DNA from: Daphnia carinata
Lineage: Eukaryota > Arthropoda > Branchiopoda > Diplostraca > Daphniidae
Direction: 5' to 3'
Length of the DNA stretch: 64,000 nucleotides
Assembly (NCBI RefSeq): GCF_022539665.2
Contig: NC_081336.1
Span: forward strand, 8,842,778 to 8,906,777
Shown one piece after another: positions 46,380 through 59,579 of the stretch; position 1 is the first letter of the stretch; each line of letters begins with the position of its first letter. The notes under the pieces were generated by a model, which worked only from the letters and a program-made list of their open reading frames with translations, was not told the origin of the DNA and searched no databases. The translations under genes were made by a program, and so were the position numbers.

Positions 46380-47900
46380 CATTATGACGTCGATGACCTT
46401 CTCAGACCGCTGATCTAAATGCACAGTCCGCGTCAGCTTAAGACTGGAACGCCAAGGATAGGATAACAACAATCGTCCAAAAACTGCCCGGATGCTGGAC
46501 AAAGGACACGAAATTTTTCGTTGGCATCCGCAAAACAGCGAAGGTTATTCCGACCAGTTTCTCCGCCAAATTTTCAACAGCTGCGCTTGAAATCCTCCAG
46601 CCTCTCCCCCCCCCCCCCCACATAAACATCAAACGGGCAAATATTAGAATGGTCATCAAAGCTGAAATGAATGGATGATCAACAAGTATACTTCAAAACT
46701 CGAGTGTGGGTCGGCTGCGCGTTGTTGGTTGAGCCGCAGGTAACGATTCACATTTTCCCTTTCGATGAATTGAGTACTAAATTCGTTGGTGGCTTCATCC
46801 TTTTCCATCAGCTGCAATTCCAAACATCGCAGGCGGATATCTTAAAACGACGGTGCTATTCGCTTAACGGCTACATCTAAAACATTTACGAAAAAGGTTA
46901 GATCAGAATCTTATTTCTAATTTACATCATTTATAATTGAGGAATATCTTATTTCTATATCTTTTACCTTGAATCAAATGCTGGTGCATAGACGAGTTTC
47001 AGATCGATTCCCAATCGATGGCTCGTGCATTTTTCCTGTGGAATGAACCCGTTAACTCCATTCGATAAATGCGAGAAACAAGTTCAATTTACCTTTAGAG
47101 ACAACACAAAACTTGATCGGATGGCGATGAAAATTCACGAATAAAGATGAAAAATGTTTTTCGATGGTCACACGGAAATCCACATCAAGGTTTAAAAAGG
47201 ACACTTTCGATGCAGAATCTCTGGAGGAAAAAAACAAAAAAACAAACAAACATGTTTTTCAACAGTACAAAAGCCTGTTGAAAGAAAATGGCTCTCGAAA
47301 ATAAACCCCTTCCAGGTGACTGCCAAGGGCCGGACACATTCACCATTCTCTGGCCTCCCTCACGTATTTGCCGATTAGACTAGTCAATCATCTTTCTCTT
47401 TTCACGATCAGCTGTCAAGACAAGACGCGAAATGGGCAAAATTCGAAGCGGGAAAACAAAAATAAAACTTTAAAAAGCCAATTCATCACTACTCAAACGC
47501 CGGTATTGTACGTATCCAAATGCTGTCGGGGAAAACCTTTTGGAAAAAAAAATATTATTCCACATACATGTAGATACTATTGGAAACGTGAAAGGAAACG
47601 AGACGAACTTTTATTGGAAACCTTGTTCGAGTCGACTCTTGGTTAACAGAACAAAGGAGATGAATTTCCGATATCCAAAGGCTTCAAAGACAATACAAGT
47701 CCTCGGATTGACAGCGAAAAAAAAAAAAAAAAGAAATTGCCAAATTTGGCTCTCAACAGTTAAAGGTACTGAGTTAACATATTTAGAATTTGCTTTTTGA
47801 AATCAAGAAGAAAAAACAGTTGTGTAAACAATGAGACGAAAGAAAAAATTTGAATGGGATTTTTTTTTTTTTTTTTTTACCAATACTTGTTAAGTAGCAT
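46380..47900. other. intergenic stretch without a supportable gene
   Basis: Only short frames are present. A poly(C) run lies near 46608-46619 and a T run at 47860-47879. The 3' UTR of the Tudor gene should lie at the upper end. Confidence 0.45.
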
Positions 47901-50900
47901 TCACTCAACTGGAAGATTCCCTTCACCTTCGACGAGGTTGTGACTTGTTTTCACAACATCCTTGTCCGGTTGGACACGGATGAAAAAGAGCTGGGCATCC
48001 ACCTGAGGCGTTCCAGCGTACGGTTCGTTGCGCTGTGGCAAGACGGGTTGCGCAACATGCTGCAGCGAGGGCGCGTCAACGTGATGTTCACACACCAGGC
48101 TGGTAAGGATTGCACTCACGACGTCGCAATTGCCGCAGACGAGAGAATCCACCTCGACGATGCCATCGACGTCTTTGGTGCGAAACGTTGCTCGGCAAAC
48201 GTCTTCGGGACGGCAGAGCTCCTTCATGACGTTGGTCGTCTTTTCAGGCCAGCAGTCCAAATGCAAAGCGGCCAATTTAGCGTGAAACGCCAAGGGGGAA
48301 CGCCCTGCAAAACTCGCGGAAGGTGGCGGATGTCCGCAGTTGTAACCACCCTCGTGTCTCCGTAATCAACAAAAATCACTTCGGCCAAGTTGTCTTCGAA
48401 TTTCAGCAGTCTGGCTCTGTACCAATAGCCTACAAAGACAAACGCATAAAAAAACAAAACAAAACAAGGAAAGATGGGAGGAGAATGACCACCACATTTA
48501 CATACCGTAACCATGATGTTTAGCTGCGTAAATGTTGCCAACCATGAGTGGTTCTTTCAGTTCATATTTCGATGAAGCATCGAGATTCAAGTCGGACATC
48601 TGGTAGTCGAGATCACCTATCGTTTGTTCATCTTCGGTTTTCTGCATCCAGAAATCACCTGGAGACACGATGTACGACACGTACACATTCCCTTTCGGTA
48701 CGGCATCATCTTCATGATCGGATACGACTTCAGTTTTGATCTGCATCACGACCCGTTCATCGAACAAATTTTCCCCGACCGTCCGGTCAGAATGGGAGCA
48801 CGGATCGGGGATTGGGGCATTTCCCGTTCTTCCTTCTTCCGCCTTTGCCGATGCAGCAACGACCGATCCTTCGAGTGCCACGCTGTCAATGGCTGGAAGC
48901 TCAACGGGAGGACGTAATACGATTGAGGTAGTATCCGCATGTGAGCCGACAATATGCGTAAACTCGTGTTCAGGGACGTTTAAATTCTCTGTTGTTTCCG
49001 CATTGGGCGACGCCAAATGCGTCGTTTCTTGCGCGTCAATTTCCGCGCCACCATCTGCACGGGCTACTTCTTGTTCGAGGATGGCTAACTGTTCGCGAAC
49101 TTCGTTTTCTTTCAGCTCCACGTTTTGTTGCAGTATAGCTTGGCGCATCAACGAATCGATCGACTCGCTAAAGCTTTCGGGAAGATCGCTCTCCGTTATG
49201 GCCACTTGTTGCATTCGATCCGCTACTTCTTCTCCTTCGTTTTCTAAATATGCAGGCGCGATTGGCATAAAACTTCCAACCAGGTCGTCACTCTTGACTG
49301 GAGTTTGTTGTACGCTATCCGCAACTTCCTTTGCCTCGATTTTCGAATCTCCGACAGCGACTCGCACTGGACTGGCGGGAAAATGATGTTCTTCGACAGT
49401 CAGTTGTTGCATTCCATCGGCCATTGCCTCCTCCGTATATTCTGGACAATCAACAGCAATCTGCGTAGAATGAATGATGAAGTTATCCTCTTCGGTCACA
49501 GTATGTTCGCAACGATGTTCTATTTTGTCTTCATGATTTTCTAATTGCAATGTCGCAACTCGTGGAAAGCTCGCGTCGTTCGCTTTCATTGCCCCTGGCT
49601 GCATCCAATCGATTACGCCCGCGTCCTTCTGTGGGTGTCCATCCGCGATTTGCACAAACCCATCGGCTTGCTCGACCTCTTTCACTGCAATCCGCTGCAT
49701 AACATCAACGGCTTCTGCATTGCAAATTTCCGCGTGTCCAGCAACAATTTCTCTCGTGTCTTCAACCGTAGGAGCCATTTCTAACGGCATAACACGTTGC
49801 TCGTCTAAAAGGTTGGAAACGGAAGACTCGGTGGCTTTCAGTAACGGCGACGCCATTTCCACATCGTCAAAGGCCGTGAATTCCAAAAGGTTCGCCCCGA
49901 CATTTTCAACTTTGAACGTTTCAGGTAGACCCAGTTTTTCGTTGAGATCGGATCCTGTCGTGTCGAACAGTCGGACGTAAATACAGTCAGACGTCCTGCT
50001 GGAAAAGGTGACGGTGAGAATTTCTTCCTGGAGAACGGAAATGCATTGATCGGTGCTTGGAGATGATATGACGTTGCGTTCGATCCCGTCCAACGCGCAC
50101 TTGAAAGCCAACGCGGGTCGCTCAGCAAAATGGGCCGACAAAACTCGAAGATCTTCATTGTTTAACATCAAAGAGTTTCCGTAATCGACGTAACATACGC
50201 GTACTTCATTCGATCCAGCGTCTCTCTGAGTTACGACGGCACGATGCCATTGTCCATTGTCTGGAAACAGCGCTAGACAATGACCGCCCACCTGCGGTTT
50301 CGCTGTAACTAAGCTAGATATATCTACAGCGGCGATCTCGGACATCAGGTTATCGACAGCGGTCGGGTCCAATTGAATCCAAATCTCTGTGGGCGATTCG
50401 ATGTGCGATACCGAGGCGTACGTTGACATCCGCTGGCCAGGAGCAAAATTCAAGTCCAATGTTGGCAGTTGTGTGAGATCGAGAGATGAATCGTCTTCGA
50501 TTTTTATTTCTGTCTCAGGTTCCAGTGGGTTGCCGAACGATAGCTCTTCGGAACAAACGAGAACTTCGACGTTTCTGTCTGGTGACGAGCCATGGCTTGC
50601 GTCCCCTCCCGTTGGCGTTTGTGCCGACTGTTCCATTAAGGCCTCGGGAATCGTTGATAGGCTGATATCGTAGGGGGCAGCTACGGATTCTTCCACGGCA
50701 ATCAAATCGAGAACGTTGGAGTCTCCGATGAAAAGCGATTTCACAAATTGCACGCCGTTATCGTCCGTTCCCAATGACGCCCAGTGCATATCGTCCGACT
50801 CGAAACAAACGTCGTTGAATTTTACTGCAATCGCTTCCGACGATTCCACAGACAAATTTCCCTGGATGGCCATGGCCGGAATGTTTAAGAATTTCTCAGG

Positions 50901-53900
50901 CAAATTCAGTACATCTTCCAGTGGGACGCTGAGAGTATCACCGTAATCGATGAACTGAACTTCTGCAATGTCTTCGGAAATGTTGATGACCTTGGCGCGG
51001 TACCATGCGCAGTAAGTGGGGTGATGCACTCCATAAATCTGATGGACAACGGGTTGCCCCTCGATTCGAAATGATTCTTTATCAGCCTCGTAAGTATCGG
51101 CTATTTCGTCCAACATTCCAATCAACACGTCATTGTTCTGCCTCAGTTGAAGCCAGAACTCATTTGGAGATACGGAATACGTGACGTACACCTTCACACA
51201 ATCAATGGGCGGTTGACCCTCCGTGACCGACTCTGACGTGGGTGGCTCTGGCATCACAGGTGTATGGTGAACGTCCTCTTCTATCACTGAACAAGTGACA
51301 AGCGCACTTTCTTCAGCGATTACTTCATCTTGTGATTCGGTTGTTGGAATGGGAGCACTGACCACATTTACGACATGTAGTTCTTCGATCTGTGGTCGAT
51401 TCAAGTGCGAGTTACACAGCTGTTCAATCAAGTCAACGCCATCGGTGGAGAAGAGGCGAACGTTCAGGGTTCCATCGATCACGTTCACGCAGTGTACGCT
51501 GAAGGCTTCCAATTCGACAATGAGAGTTTCAAAAGCCAGGGAAACTTCTTCAGTGAAAGCTTCTGCTCCAACTACACTGCATTTATAAGCAGCGGCAGGT
51601 TGTTGAGACACATCCACTGGTAGCGGTCGCAAATCGCTGATGTTTACTGCGCAACTGTTGCCGTAATCCACATAATGGACGGTCGCAGTGTCCCCGTTAA
51701 CAGATTCGACAATGGCGCGATACCAGCAACCATCGTCGGCGAAGAACGCCATGCAAGGCTCGCCGACCGAGGCCGTATAATCTTTGGAGTTAGTGAACTT
51801 GGGATCAAGGACCAAAGTGTCAATACGTTTCGTGATGGCAAAGATCGATTGCGGTTCTAACTGAACCCAGAACTCGGTGGCTGATTTGATGTAAGGAGCT
51901 ACGGCTTGAGTGGAAATGATTTGTCCTGGAGTGAAATTTAAATTCTGGACCGCATATTTTGTTTCAGTTTCTACTGGGATGCTGTCCAAGATTTTTTGTT
52001 GAATCAAGTATTGCGCCACATCGCCAATCCCGGGAACTACCAGGTTCACTTCGAATATTCCGTTGTTATCTAACAATTAATGAAATTCGTATGATATAAT
52101 CACTGTATGATTAGTAAAGTAACGTTTACCTGGACCAACAGGATGGAACGATGCGGAGAGCGTCTGTTCAGTTAAAAAGCAGGCGGCTATGTGTTTTTGT
52201 GGATTGGGATTGAGTGGGCCAGTAGCCATTTTCTTCACTCCCTTCAACTTCGAATGCCACGTCTACAAAAACAATTCGAGACTTGATTAGTCTTTGCATT
52301 ACATAGTAAGAACGTAATATTTAAAGTTACCAGCTGTGGAAATTTCATGAAGCGCGGAACAATCCGTTTCAACTGCGCCAACGGAGTGTCCTGGTCGTTT
52401 CCGTAGTCAACAAAGAGTACTTTGGCTACCCTATCTTGAATAGCTAGAATGCGTGATCTGTAGTAACGTTCGTCTCCAGTAAAGCGAGCCACGCAAGGCA
52501 ATCCAACTCTGGGTTGGTCCTCTACCAGTTCATCGTGCGATAAGCACGAATAAAACTTTTCAAGTTCATCCAATTCACTCTAGCATTTGATGGAAAACAT
52601 GTTAATCATGAATCAAAAATAATCTGAAGTTCTTTGAAAAAAAAAATATGCTTTACTTGATACGCGGAGAGATCCACTGGGCTCGTGAAGATCCTACCTG
52701 GGTTATGATACCACGCAACGTTTACATCGATTGGCGTTTCGGGTACCGGAAGATAGGTATACCCTTCACTAGGTGGTGAAAGGCATGTTGATTTTGTCAC
52801 AAACAGGTCATTGATGATGATTTTAACACTTCCATTTTCATCGACCAGTCGTATGGGGTATTTGCCTTCAGAATCGCAGGCAGCGAATGTGGCGGTAAGA
52901 GTTTTGTCCATGCTGTATTCTTTGAATTTGTTTTCTTCTTCAATCGTCCAAGTCCGGGAACCTTCTGTTCCTTCCAGCTTGCAGTGGTAAGCTAGTGCTG
53001 GTAGTTGAACAAAGGACTCGTCAACATATTTTACTTGTTTCAGAGAACACAGCTGGGTATTGCCATAGTCAACAAAAAGCACGGTGAACTGAGGTGTTAA
53101 AGAAGACTCCTTCAATTCAATTATCTTTCCACGGTACCACTGGTTGTCTGTTTCATACTGCACCGCACAAGCAGAACCCATTTTGGCATTTAGGATGAAT
53201 CCTTGAGTTTCGTCTTTGAACAAATAAAAAAATCCACAGATTAAACAAGTGACATTAGATAATGCTTCATCGAAATTTACCAGAGTACAACGTGTTCAGC
53301 TTGCGAACCATGTCGGCCAGCAGCGAACTGGTTTCAATGAGACGAACGTAGAAACTTGAAGGATTAGCAACGCAGATCACTTCAATTTGCTTCCCCGCAT
53401 TAGGAGGGACTTGAGCAGGGTAACTGAGCTCTTTTTGGACAGCGACCATTGCGACTGGCTTGGGTAATATTGGGATTATGGCAGAAGGTGACAGTTCAGG
53501 TGTGAGCTTTGTAACTAGAGATTGTGATTTTTCGGTCGACCCTAATCTCTGGAATCCTACCGGACCTTTGATCTCCTGGTTGGCCATTGCGGGAGGGGGA
53601 CCTCGCGGCGCCCGTATGACCTCTTGAATGGGATTTGCTGAGGATCTCCAGTTAGATTCTTTACTGGACAATTTCGTTTGAACCGACGTTTGCGTTTCTT
53701 CTGCTCCGGCTGTTCTCCAGTTAGCTTCTTTTGCATTGGGGTGCACGTAATGGCTTCTTCCAAAATTGACAACATCTTTGTTTCTCCTTCGTCGATCATC
53801 GCTTGGTCGCTGTGGCTCTGCTGGAGGCACTACTTGAGCCGCAGCAGACGATGAATCACTGCGTACGATGACCCCTGGTGCTGAAAAGGAAATAATTAAA

Positions 53901-56061
53901 TCAACAACAATCGGTGAATTAATGAAAAACGAAGAACTCACTATTGTGTGACACCTTGCATGTCGGGGTAACCTTTTTTGAAACCATTTTGACAATTTCA
54001 TAATTGCAGGGATCATTTGTCAATGTGGCGGAATAAATTCCATTTTCACACTTTCCCACTGTAACCACAACCGACTTATCCAAGATGGCCTCTTTCCATT
54101 CCGAGACGGACAAGGCCACATCACCCTCTAGCCTGCAATGTATGCCGAAAGGTGGATGGCGGAAGCGCGTCAAACCTTCAAGAGGAGCAAGGATTTTGCA
54201 TCGGGGCACCTCAAGAAAATTTCCGTAATCGATGAAGTGAATTTCTGCGTCATTCACCATCTCCTTGGTTATCTGAATGCGATAGAAATTGTTGTCTTCT
54301 TCCCACAAAACTACGCCGTAATGGCCAAGGTGGCTCCTAACATCTGCATACAGAAGTGGAGAATTGGGATTAAAAGAATACACTGTCGTGAGCTCCGAAA
54401 CCATTTCATTCAGACTGTTGACGGGGATCTTCTCAAACTGTCCAAAAAAACAGCCGGGGTTCTCTGGATGGATCACGCAAAGGCTTTCTTCCAAATCTAT
54501 TTGAACGGGAGAAATCTGTTGATGGACGTAAACAAAATTTGAAAGTTACACAACTGTTGGAAAGCATGCAAACTTTGATTATACTTACATCCGTAACGCA
54601 AGTAGGAACCACATTACTCTTCGGTGGGGTTGATGGGCTTGGGGTGACGGTTTGAAATTTTGTTGCGAGAAGGTTCGACTGAATCGAAATAAGAACTTCG
54701 TGTAAACTATGGCCGCTGGGATCATAGAGATTTACTTTCTGTTTCCCCTCATCATCTTCCACAACTTCAACTTGCAGATGGGCGGCTGAATTCACCAGTG
54801 CAGTGAATATTTCTTTCAGGCCAGTGAGTTTCAAAACTTCTTCCACACCAAATAAAGACACGCGATAGGCAAACAAGCGGGGCATCAGCAATTCATCCGG
54901 GATGTGGCAAATCAAGGAAAGGCTAACCGGCTCTTGCGTTCCAATATCGGCGAAATAGACAGTGCAACTGCATTGGTTACCACCCTCGTTGATGCCTGTG
55001 ATCAATCCGCGATGGAAAAGCTTATCTGTAGGAGAAACTGCAATACATGGGGTACCAAGCTTCGGTTTTCCATGCATCGGACGGGGAACTACAGTGTCGA
55101 GTTTTTTGCGTAAGCTCATAAGATCTTTGATTTCACTTTTCAGTTGAACGTAGAATTTTAGAGGTCCGTCGGGAATGTGTGTTACGATGACATCGTGCCT
55201 TCCGCTGTGAGGTATATCGTTCGTTACGAACGCTCTGGGAGGGATTGGCGATTGTTTCGAGGAGTAGCTTGTCGTCACCGTAAAAGCAGGGTGTTGGTCA
55301 CGATAAGTAGATGGGATAGCGAACGCAGGTGGTAGTGTGTTGTTGGCGGCCGAACTGTTGCCTCCTATGTGGCCAATGTTGGCAGCAGCCTTCATGTAGG
55401 CAGGTTGTCTTTCAAGCACATCACACATGTTTAATGCTTCATGGTATGTCTGTGCGGCTACACCCAATCCTTGTTGAATCATCAAGGTTGCCAAAAGTTG
55501 ATTGTTAGAGTCAAAGAGGCGCACACCTTGGTGTTCACCATACATCCCCATTGGTGCAGCTTTCCATGTTCTGTTTTCCACATGAATTTTCAAGAACATC
55601 ATGGCAGGCTCACTCCACTGAGAACGAGACCCAGGTCCACGGGGGGCTACCATATCAGCAAGGATGAATTTGCTTGCCAAAGGAGGCCACTCTCGTATGT
55701 GTTCAGCCTCATGCCCAGGAATATCTAATGTTCGAACAAATGCTAAAGGAACAGAGTGAGTATCTCCAGAATCAATGCAAAAAACTTCAATTGTGCCTGA
55801 ATGGCTGAGTTTGGGTTCGGGCACTCTTGCCCTGTGCCACTGGTGATTTATCAGCACACAACAAACTTGATCCAACACATTTAGATTCAGTGGAGGAGGC
55901 ATTATTTCCAGATAATGTCGGACAGATTCGAGATATTTTTCCATTAACAAATACAGGCTTCGGTCGTGGGTCATCCCCCAGAAATAGACACACGGTCCTT
56001 GACGACCTCGGGGGGAATCATCAATGTGAGTTACGTGTACTAGCATACTAGCACCCACCAT
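47901..56061 (-). CDS. tud: multi-Tudor scaffold protein (tudor/TDRD6-like)
   Basis: Tudor scaffolds bind symmetrically dimethylated arginines of Piwi proteins and organise germ granules and the piRNA pathway. Eight exons: 56061-54589, 54515-53942, 53880-53281, 53213-52657, 52579-52331, 52262-52130, 52069-48506, 48429-47901. All have GT..AG borders and consistent phases up to exon 8. Nine extended Tudor cores are seen; eight carry D-[YSI]-G such as FVDYGN or FIDYGD. Those of domains 3-9 are canonical, while domains 1 (CIDSGDTH) and 2 (FADIGTQE) have lost aromatic-cage positions. Exon 7 is a 3.56-kb giant holding domains 6-8 and a long acidic linker. In exon 8 the frame from exon 7 stops at 48224, inside domain 9, while the neighbouring frame continues the domain to a stop at 47901. 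This is an apparent one-base loss near 48310-48325. ATG 56061 follows an in-frame stop. Length is about 2450 residues as written, or about 2560 if read through. Confidence 0.9.
49150..49725 (-). repeat. 33-residue repeat in the Tudor linker
   Basis: Within the acidic linker before the ninth Tudor domain (about residues 1980-2165) a unit of 33 residues (99 nt) recurs five to six times. Its anchor is [EA]-x-[AV]-D-x-[MV]-Q-[QRP], as in EAVDVMQR, VIDWMQPG, AMADGMQQ, EVADSVQQ and EVADRMQQ, followed by a conserved V near position 11 and an I/V-A near positions 23-24. Four neighbouring units are exactly 33 residues apart. One unit is degenerate and about 30 long. It looks like a coding minisatellite that has diverged under weak constraint. 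Confidence 0.7.
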
Positions 56062-57164
56062 TTTCACCACTGACTAGATTTACATGAAATCTCTGCAACA
56101 TCACAAGATTTAAGTTAGAACGACTGAACACTTATCATTGTAACAACAATGACCTACCAACTGAAACCTCAAAAGGTTCGTTGTAAAAACGCTTCTCCAA
56201 GAATAAGATGGCGAACACGTGCGAAGAACGACCCACACTTCGCAATAGTAACCCCTTCGAATAAAGAAAAAAGAACACCTTACGATGGCCGGATGATACA
56301 ACATTGCCAGTTTTTAAAATCACGTTTAGCATTAACAAAAGAACTTGAAATATTTTTTGTGGTAAACTTTAACAAAACTTTTCCGTTAAAAAATGTATTT
56401 GAGTTTCACTAATTTTATTTCCAACATCCGAAAAACTGCCGCAGCTGCAAATAAGGATGGAGCGGCCAATGTGGCCACTACCACATCGTAAAGAAAGACA
56501 GTTCGCCTAACCCTTTTCGAGATGTGAATTTCTCAAAAACAAATGATTGAATTAAAGCAATTTCAAAAAAATTTTCAAGAAAAAAAATAAAATAATAAAT
56601 GAAAAAATAACTAAACAAAAACAAAAAAAGAAAGTTGTTGACCATTACGCTTCAATCTTGATCTACAGGAAAAAAGGGATTTGGTGTGTTAGACTGGTTA
56701 TCTATGTATATTCAGTGGGCCGTAATACTTTTTTCATCCGCAATTTTGCCAGGAAATTACAGGAGAGTTGCACTACAAATGGCTCGCTGACAAACAACAA
56801 AAAAAGAAACCAAGACGGAAATCAAAGGACTGAGGACATGTTGATGTTTTCATTCTGGTTATTTACAGAAATGTTGAATAGAATAAGCTGCAGAATCATT
56901 AAATTAATTAATTTTAACCTCTCCCTTAGCTCGCGTCTGGGTTTTCCTTTAGCATTACGACCGGCTTGTAGGCACGTAATAAAAAAAAATGAACAATACA
57001 AGAGCAGGACTGGAAGAAAAAAAAATCAACCCAGTACATCAAATCCAATATATCGCGACTTGAATTAAATTAGAAAAATCTAGGAAAAGGGATAAACAAT
57101 TACGCCGATTTGAGAGTCTTGGGTGAGGGAGGGAAACGAAAAGGTGTGGTGCAGGTAAACAAGA
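56062..57164. other. intergenic region between Tudor and Dlic
   Basis: It holds the Tudor promoter and 5' UTR at its lower end and the Dlic 3' UTR at the upper end. No convincing core promoter motif for Tudor was identified. A few A-rich runs occur near 56570-56640. No further gene is seen. Confidence 0.5.
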
Positions 57165-59579
57165 TCAGCATTCGGATGAGGAGTTATCCACATTGGTCGA
57201 GACGGGCACTGGTGGTATTGGATTGAGCCTGGAAGAGGCAGACTGAGCCAACCGGTCAAGCTCGGCGGCCACTTCTCCCGGCCGACTCACCAAATTCAGT
57301 TTGTCCGGAGAGCCGGGAACGGGAGAACCTTCATTTCCCGAAGCAGGAGCGCCAGAATTGGACACGCTGACTCGATCTAGAGTTCAAACAATATTTAACC
57401 ATTAAAAAAAGCAAACCAAAATAATTAACAACAAAGGTTAGCAGATATACCTCCAGTTTGAAGCATGCCAGCCGGTGGGGCTGTTGACGATGACTTCTTC
57501 AACAGCGAATTGAAGAAGTTGGCCAATACACCTTCGGATGTGCCAGTGATTCCAGTCTTTATGGGATCCATCTATTTATCAAACCGAATTCGATCAGAGA
57601 ATAACGATCAATTAGTTTACAACGTACTTGATTAGGAATGGCCGAAGAGGAACTACGACGATCAACAGGCTTTTGGACTTGAACCCCTCGGATAGGGGTT
57701 CCAGCAGAAGGGGAATTGACACCTGTTCCAGCTGGTGTAGGCGAAGCTGTTGAACCGTTGACTGCACCGGAGATGCCAACAGGAGCTGGCTGTTGCTGCT
57801 GCAGTTGTTGCAACAGACGAGAAAGAAAGTTCTGTTCATCTTCGGCATGAAGCTCAGCCTCGCGGGGGGCCGGTTTACGTGTTGTAGGCCGATTGATGAC
57901 ATCCGAATAGTCATCATCCGGCTTCATGGACTGCAGATTCTCATAGAGGATTGCAATTTTCTTATCGTTATCCCATCCGGCAGGACTAAAGAAAAGAGAT
58001 ATTTGCAAAAGCTGATTAAAAAAGGAACCAACATTTTCATACTTACATGAAAACTGCGTCCTTTTCAACTACCAAGGCAGGAGTTGGGAACACTAATCCA
58101 TATATTCTGTGCACGAGGTATTTGTAGAGCAAATCGCAGTTCTTATCCTCCTTCACTGACGTATAAAACAGCGCAGCGCCATATTGCAAGCAAAACTTGC
58201 GCAAGTGTTGTTGGATAAAGTCGAAATGCTCCTCTTTGTAGTCCAGATCTTTCTCTAGAGTCGCCATATAGTCCGTCTAGAAAAAGAAACACATTGTCAA
58301 TTTCGGTTCAACAAAAGAAAACTATCATAGAAAAGAAATTGTGCCATGCCTTTGTGACAACAACGACAATATCCAGGCCGAGATTGCGCGTAAGGACTCC
58401 TTCGGGAAGGGGAAGCAGGTGATCCATGCCTTCCTCTTCTCCATCTACATGTCTAGATGTCCGTCGCAGCTGAGCCGTTTCTAATTCGTCGCCCGGTTCC
58501 ACGTATTCCTGCCATCGTCGGACATCTGTCAAAAAGCAAGAATGTCACAATCAAGTTACACAGAAAATGAAATTGGAAGTTGTTCAATACATTTGTGCTG
58601 GTATTCCCTGATGGCTTCGGCCGAAAAGGGGAGCTTGTCTATGTGGTCTTGTAACAGGGACGCCCATTCATGTAACTGATCTAGCATCGCCCATGGAGTC
58701 GTCATCGAAACTGTCAACATCAATAGGGTCGAGGAATAGGTTTCCTCTGTTAACGCATAACGAAGCAGGTGAGCATGGCTCGCATCGCCGTCCAGCAGCC
58801 AAACAGCCAAATGGGTGTGATCTGTCAAACAAAAAGTGTAAAGTTATCATGAAAATTATGGATCTCTCTTCGAGGAGACCTCAGAACCAGTAACAATGTG
58901 AAATATTCTCACCATCTCGGTACTCATCTCTGACGTCAATGTATGCATATTCTAGACCAGACCCTTTTTTGGGATCAACATTGCCCTGCAACTTTGCAAC
59001 AAGTGTGGTTTTGCCTGATTCTCTATCACCTGTCAGAGTGAAAGGCCAAATTCATTAGCATAAGCTTTGAGAAAAAACTTAACAGGAAAAATTACGAACC
59101 AATGACAACTACTTGCTGATTTGGAGATAATTTGTTGGTTCCCTTGAGCTGCACTTCACTCAAAACAGAAGCCCTACAAATATGTGAGATCATATTAGGA
59201 TAAAATGATCGCCCAGACTGTCAACGTAACTAATAACTAAAAGAACTACAAAGGCAAAAAAATGCATTGAAAAATTTCAAATAAAAATAATAGAACACTT
59301 CATTAAGGTCAAGAGCTCAATATAGTTAGGTACTACCAAAAAATAATACACAGATATAAAATCAATAGTCATATGGAAGGGAAAGTCACACCCATAAGTA
59401 CCAAAGCAAATTCAGTAGTGACACTAGGCCGGGTTTCTTCGACAACGACAAGCAAATTTTATTTACAACATGCGTAACAATATAAGCAACACTTACCAAA
59501 TATTCTCCTTTTCGTTCCCATCTTTTTTCTCTTCCTTCATTTGAGCGGCCGTCCTGCTGCGATCACTCGCAGTAGCCAT
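57165..59579 (-). CDS. Dlic: cytoplasmic dynein 1 light intermediate chain
   Basis: LICs attach to the dynein heavy chain through a Ras-like domain and bind cargo adaptors through a C-terminal helix. Nine exons join in frame to 533 residues: 59579-59497, 59173-59100, 59029-58913, 58821-58591, 58525-58350, 58276-58047, 57985-57628, 57571-57451, 57376-57165. Family marks are [11 protein letters not shown], a P-loop [77 protein letters not shown] and [13 protein letters not shown]. The C-terminus has a Gln-rich stretch and FFNSLLKK, the helix type used for adaptor binding. All introns are GT..AG except that between exons 5 and 6, which must use a GC donor (58349-58277, 73 bp) to keep the conserved segment aligned with vertebrate LIC. 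The start is the only upstream ATG in frame. Confidence 0.95.
58277..58349 (-). other. GC-AG intron of Dlic
   Basis: The exon ends ACAAAG and the intron begins GCATGG and ends tttttctag. Using it joins VVVTK to [10 protein letters not shown], which matches the length and pattern of the vertebrate segment VTKCDA..LEKE. No GT donor near the junction preserves both the frame and the motif. Confidence 0.8.

Noticed and set aside
48736-49386. 216-codon Ser-rich plus-strand frame and other plus frames over 47.9-52 kb
   Set aside because: Antisense shadows of the giant Tudor exon.
54138-54542. 134-codon plus-strand frame
   Set aside because: Antisense to Tudor exon 2, which has the conserved FIDYGN core.
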